Assembly (NCBI GenBank): GCA_025352585.1
Contig: JANXTD010000942.1
Coordinates: 1 to 7,897, forward strand
Origin: Fimbriiglobus sp.
Lineage (GTDB): Bacteria; Planctomycetota; Planctomycetia; Gemmatales; Gemmataceae
DNA length: 7,897 nt
Reading direction: 5' to 3'
Shown: positions 6,855-7,897 of the stretch, piece after piece
Numbering within the stretch: the stretch's first letter is position 1
Layout of the letters: every line of letters begins with the position of its first letter
The notes under the pieces: model-generated
Databases searched by the model: none
The model's input: the letters and a program-made list of their open reading frames with translations, nothing else
What the model was told of the DNA's origin: nothing
Translations under genes and position numbers: made by a program

Positions 6855-6905
6855 GGGCGACGGATCGGACGTGTGGCGACCCTGGCGGGCCGCTTGCCGT
6901 CGCCC
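6855..6905 (+). promoter_or_regulatory. Structured 5' leader: perfect 9-bp inverted repeat upstream of the 146-residue protein gene
   Basis: GGGCGACGG at 6855-6863 is exactly complementary to CCGTCGCCC at 6897-6905. The 33-base loop between them can form a small inner CCC-TGGC-GGG hairpin (6880-6889). The structure lies inside the predicted leader, about 25 bases before the Shine-Dalgarno sequence GGAGAGG at 6931-6937. It could be a cis-regulatory RNA, a protein-binding site on the mRNA or a DNA operator. It does not resemble a riboswitch class that I can name. Confidence 0.45.
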
Positions 6906-6945
6906 CCGAGACTCCCCGCCGGACGCACCAGGAGAGGTGGCAACC

Positions 6946-7386
6946 ATGGAAAGCTGGCGCATGGTGTGGCGGAGCGGCTTGGCCCCCGTCCTTTCGACTG
7001 CGGGACTGACCACTCTACGCGACGCCCTCGAGTCGGACGACCACCGACTCGTCCAGGGGGCGACAACCACGCCGCCGCCGCTGATGTGCGTGCAGGACTG
7101 GCCCGTCGAGGCGGCGTGTGCCCTCGGCTTCTGCGGCTGGCAGGGCGACGGCCTCGAGACCGTCGGCAGTGTGGAGGAGTTCTTCGCCCGCTGCTGCTAC
7201 GAGGCCGACACCCGCCTCGGCGAGCCGGCCGCCTGCCGCTGGTTCCTCAACTGGTTCGACGACACCGCCCGCGACGAGATGCGCCGCGAACTGCTCGCCG
7301 AAGTCGAACTGGCCTTGGCCGAGCGCGTCGTGGTCGCGCCGCGCGTCCCGGCCGTCCGCGAGTTGGTCGGTGCCCGCGGGGCCTGA
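6946..7386 (+). CDS. Conserved-looking hypothetical protein, 146 residues, Cys-rich, function unknown
   Basis: ATG 6946 follows GGAGAGG (6931-6937) at good spacing. The frame is open further upstream to 6799, but that part is Arg/Pro-rich, covers the leader hairpin and lacks a ribosome binding site. I do not recognise the family. The protein is probably cytoplasmic, with no signal peptide or membrane helix. It has a helical N-terminus (about 8-30), a TTTPPP turn (40-45), and a middle with many Cys and aromatic residues: C48, C58, C63, C83, C84, C97, plus DWPVEAACALGFCGW (51-65) and CRWFLNWFDD (97-106). A charged helix follows (about 107-127), and the last 20 residues look loosely structured. 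Six cysteines in 50 residues could bind a metal, but the spacing matches no zinc finger I know. Codon use is like the rest of the window, so it looks like a resident gene. Confidence 0.82.
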   Translation: MESWRMVWRSGLAPVLSTAGLTTLRDALESDDHRLVQGATTTPPPLMCVQDWPVEAACALGFCGWQGDGLETVGSVEEFFARCCYEADTRLGEPAACRWFLNWFDDTARDEMRRELLAEVELALAERVVVAPRVPAVRELVGARGA

Positions 7387-7400
7387 CCGAGTTGACCCCG

Positions 7401-7419
7401 CCCAGGGGGCTTCCCTGGG
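7401..7419 (+). terminator. Terminator-like hairpin between the two small right-end genes
   Basis: CCCAGGG at 7401-7407 and CCCTGGG at 7413-7419 form a perfect 7-bp GC-rich stem with a GGCTT loop, 15 bases after the 146-residue gene's stop. No T run follows, so it may weaken readthrough, protect the upstream mRNA 3' end, or tune expression of the downstream gene rather than fully terminate. Confidence 0.5.
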
Positions 7420-7474
7420 TCGTCTAAGCACTCCCCCTCATTCCCTGACACTCGAATTCCGAAGGACGACCGCG

Positions 7475-7858
7475 ATGATCCTGATCTGCAAGCACTGCTC
7501 GAAGTGCAAAGTCAACCGGCCGCGCGGCTTGTGCTGGAGCTGCTACTACACCGACGGCGTCAAGGACCAGTACCCGAGTACGTCGAAGTACGCCCGCCGC
7601 GGGGTCGGCAACGGCAACGGGGCGGCCGCCGCCGCACCCCTGCCGACCGCGCACGCCCCCGGCAGCCCGGAGAAGCTGGCGGTGCTCGAGATGCGCGCCC
7701 GCAACCGCCAGGCGCTGTGGCACCCGCTCGACGCCCGCTACCCGAACGACCCCCGGCCGCTCGCCGCCCTGACCGCGCACGAACTCGTCGATGAGGTCCA
7801 CGACGCGGCCCCGCGCGAGTTCGTCTCGCCCCGGCTCGCGGCGGCCGTGAAGTCGTAA
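7475..7858 (+). CDS. Small putative zinc-ribbon protein, 127 residues, function unknown
   Basis: ATG 7475 is preceded by GAAGGA at 7461-7466, 8 bases away, which is why I prefer it to earlier in-frame starts that overlap the previous gene in another frame. The N-terminus holds five Cys: C5-x2-C8-x2-C11 and, after NRPRGL, C20-WS-C23, followed by the aromatic YY and YPSTSKYARRG (33-43). Two CxxC knuckles 8 or 11 residues apart fit a small zinc ribbon or treble-clef-like fold. A Gly/Asn/Ala/Pro-rich flexible linker (about 44-64) joins it to a second segment, SPEKLAVLEMRARNRQALWH (64-83), that looks helical. The basic, Cys-rich N-terminus suggests nucleic acid or protein binding; this is inference. 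It lies 88 bases after the other small unknown gene on the same strand. I do not recognise the family. Confidence 0.8.
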   Translation: MILICKHCSKCKVNRPRGLCWSCYYTDGVKDQYPSTSKYARRGVGNGNGAAAAAPLPTAHAPGSPEKLAVLEMRARNRQALWHPLDARYPNDPRPLAALTAHELVDEVHDAAPREFVSPRLAAAVKS

Positions 7859-7897
7859 GCGGGCGTTGAGGGGGCCGTCGGGCGGGGGGCAGGAAGC

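Larger units (their letters stand above)
6377..6945. other. Gene-poor intergenic stretch
   Basis: No frame here has a convincing start, ribosome binding site and family-like protein; the open frames are short, rich in Arg, Pro and Ser, and overlap one another. Composition is visibly less GC-biased than in the flanking genes. It contains an inverted repeat GATCGA-AC-TCGATC at 6428-6441, three GGGAAAC repeats, two hairpins, an A/T-richer patch at about 6711-6835 with a promoter candidate, and a structured leader for the next gene. A decayed gene cannot be excluded: the frame around 6515-6580 reads WLVESYRQHKLAHVGRR, which looks protein-like but has no support beyond that. Confidence 0.6.

Noticed and set aside
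6799..6945. 49-codon N-terminal extension of the 146-residue protein, including a GTG at 6871
   Set aside because: It would place the promoter -10 and the 9-bp leader stem inside the gene, has no suitably spaced ribosome binding site, and is Arg/Pro-rich. ATG 6946 has a strong one.
6377..6945. CRISPR array, tRNA gene or insertion sequence in the spacer
   Set aside because: No regularly spaced long repeats, no cloverleaf or T-loop consensus, no transposase-like frame and no paired terminal repeats with target duplications were seen.

Overview
The window reads like a chromosomal piece of a Gemmata-type planctomycete. The DNA is very GC-rich, with G or C at most third codon positions. It carries two hallmarks of that group: an ECF sigma factor of the TIGR02999 (Sig-70_X6) type, directly followed by a membrane-anchored Ser/Thr kinase fused to a formylglycine-generating-enzyme-like (SUMF1) domain. 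The assignment rests on gene style and arrangement; there is no marker gene such as rRNA.

Layout. (1) 1-1080, minus strand: N-terminal 360 residues of a polytopic glycosyltransferase-39-like membrane protein that runs off the left edge. (2) 1081-1187: a short divergent spacer. (3) 1188-3301, plus strand: a tight three-gene operon of a DinB/DUF1569-like protein, moaC (molybdenum cofactor synthesis) and a trans-polyprenyl diphosphate synthase. The first two overlap by ATGA and the last two are 6 bases apart. (4) 3391-6376, plus strand: ECF sigma factor and Ser/Thr kinase-SUMF1 protein, a probable regulatory pair. The sigma gene has a promoter-like element so close to its ATG that the mRNA may be leaderless, and the spacer between the two genes holds a 12-base direct repeat that can also fold. 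(5) 6377-6945: a gene-poor stretch of less extreme composition with short repeats, hairpins and a good promoter candidate leading into a structured leader. (6) 6946-7858, plus strand: two small genes with clear ribosome binding sites, a 146-residue Cys-rich protein and a 127-residue putative zinc-ribbon protein, separated by a perfect 7-bp hairpin. I cannot assign a function to either.

How they work together. The operon in (3) mixes cofactor and isoprenoid synthesis with no obvious shared pathway, though both products feed respiration (molybdoenzymes and quinone tails). The sigma/kinase pair is a common planctomycete signalling arrangement. The most open part is the right end: the two unknown genes, their long structured leader and the spacer. 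I see no CRISPR array, no recognisable transposase or integrase, no tRNA or rRNA gene, and no convincing evidence of a complete new defence or mobile system.
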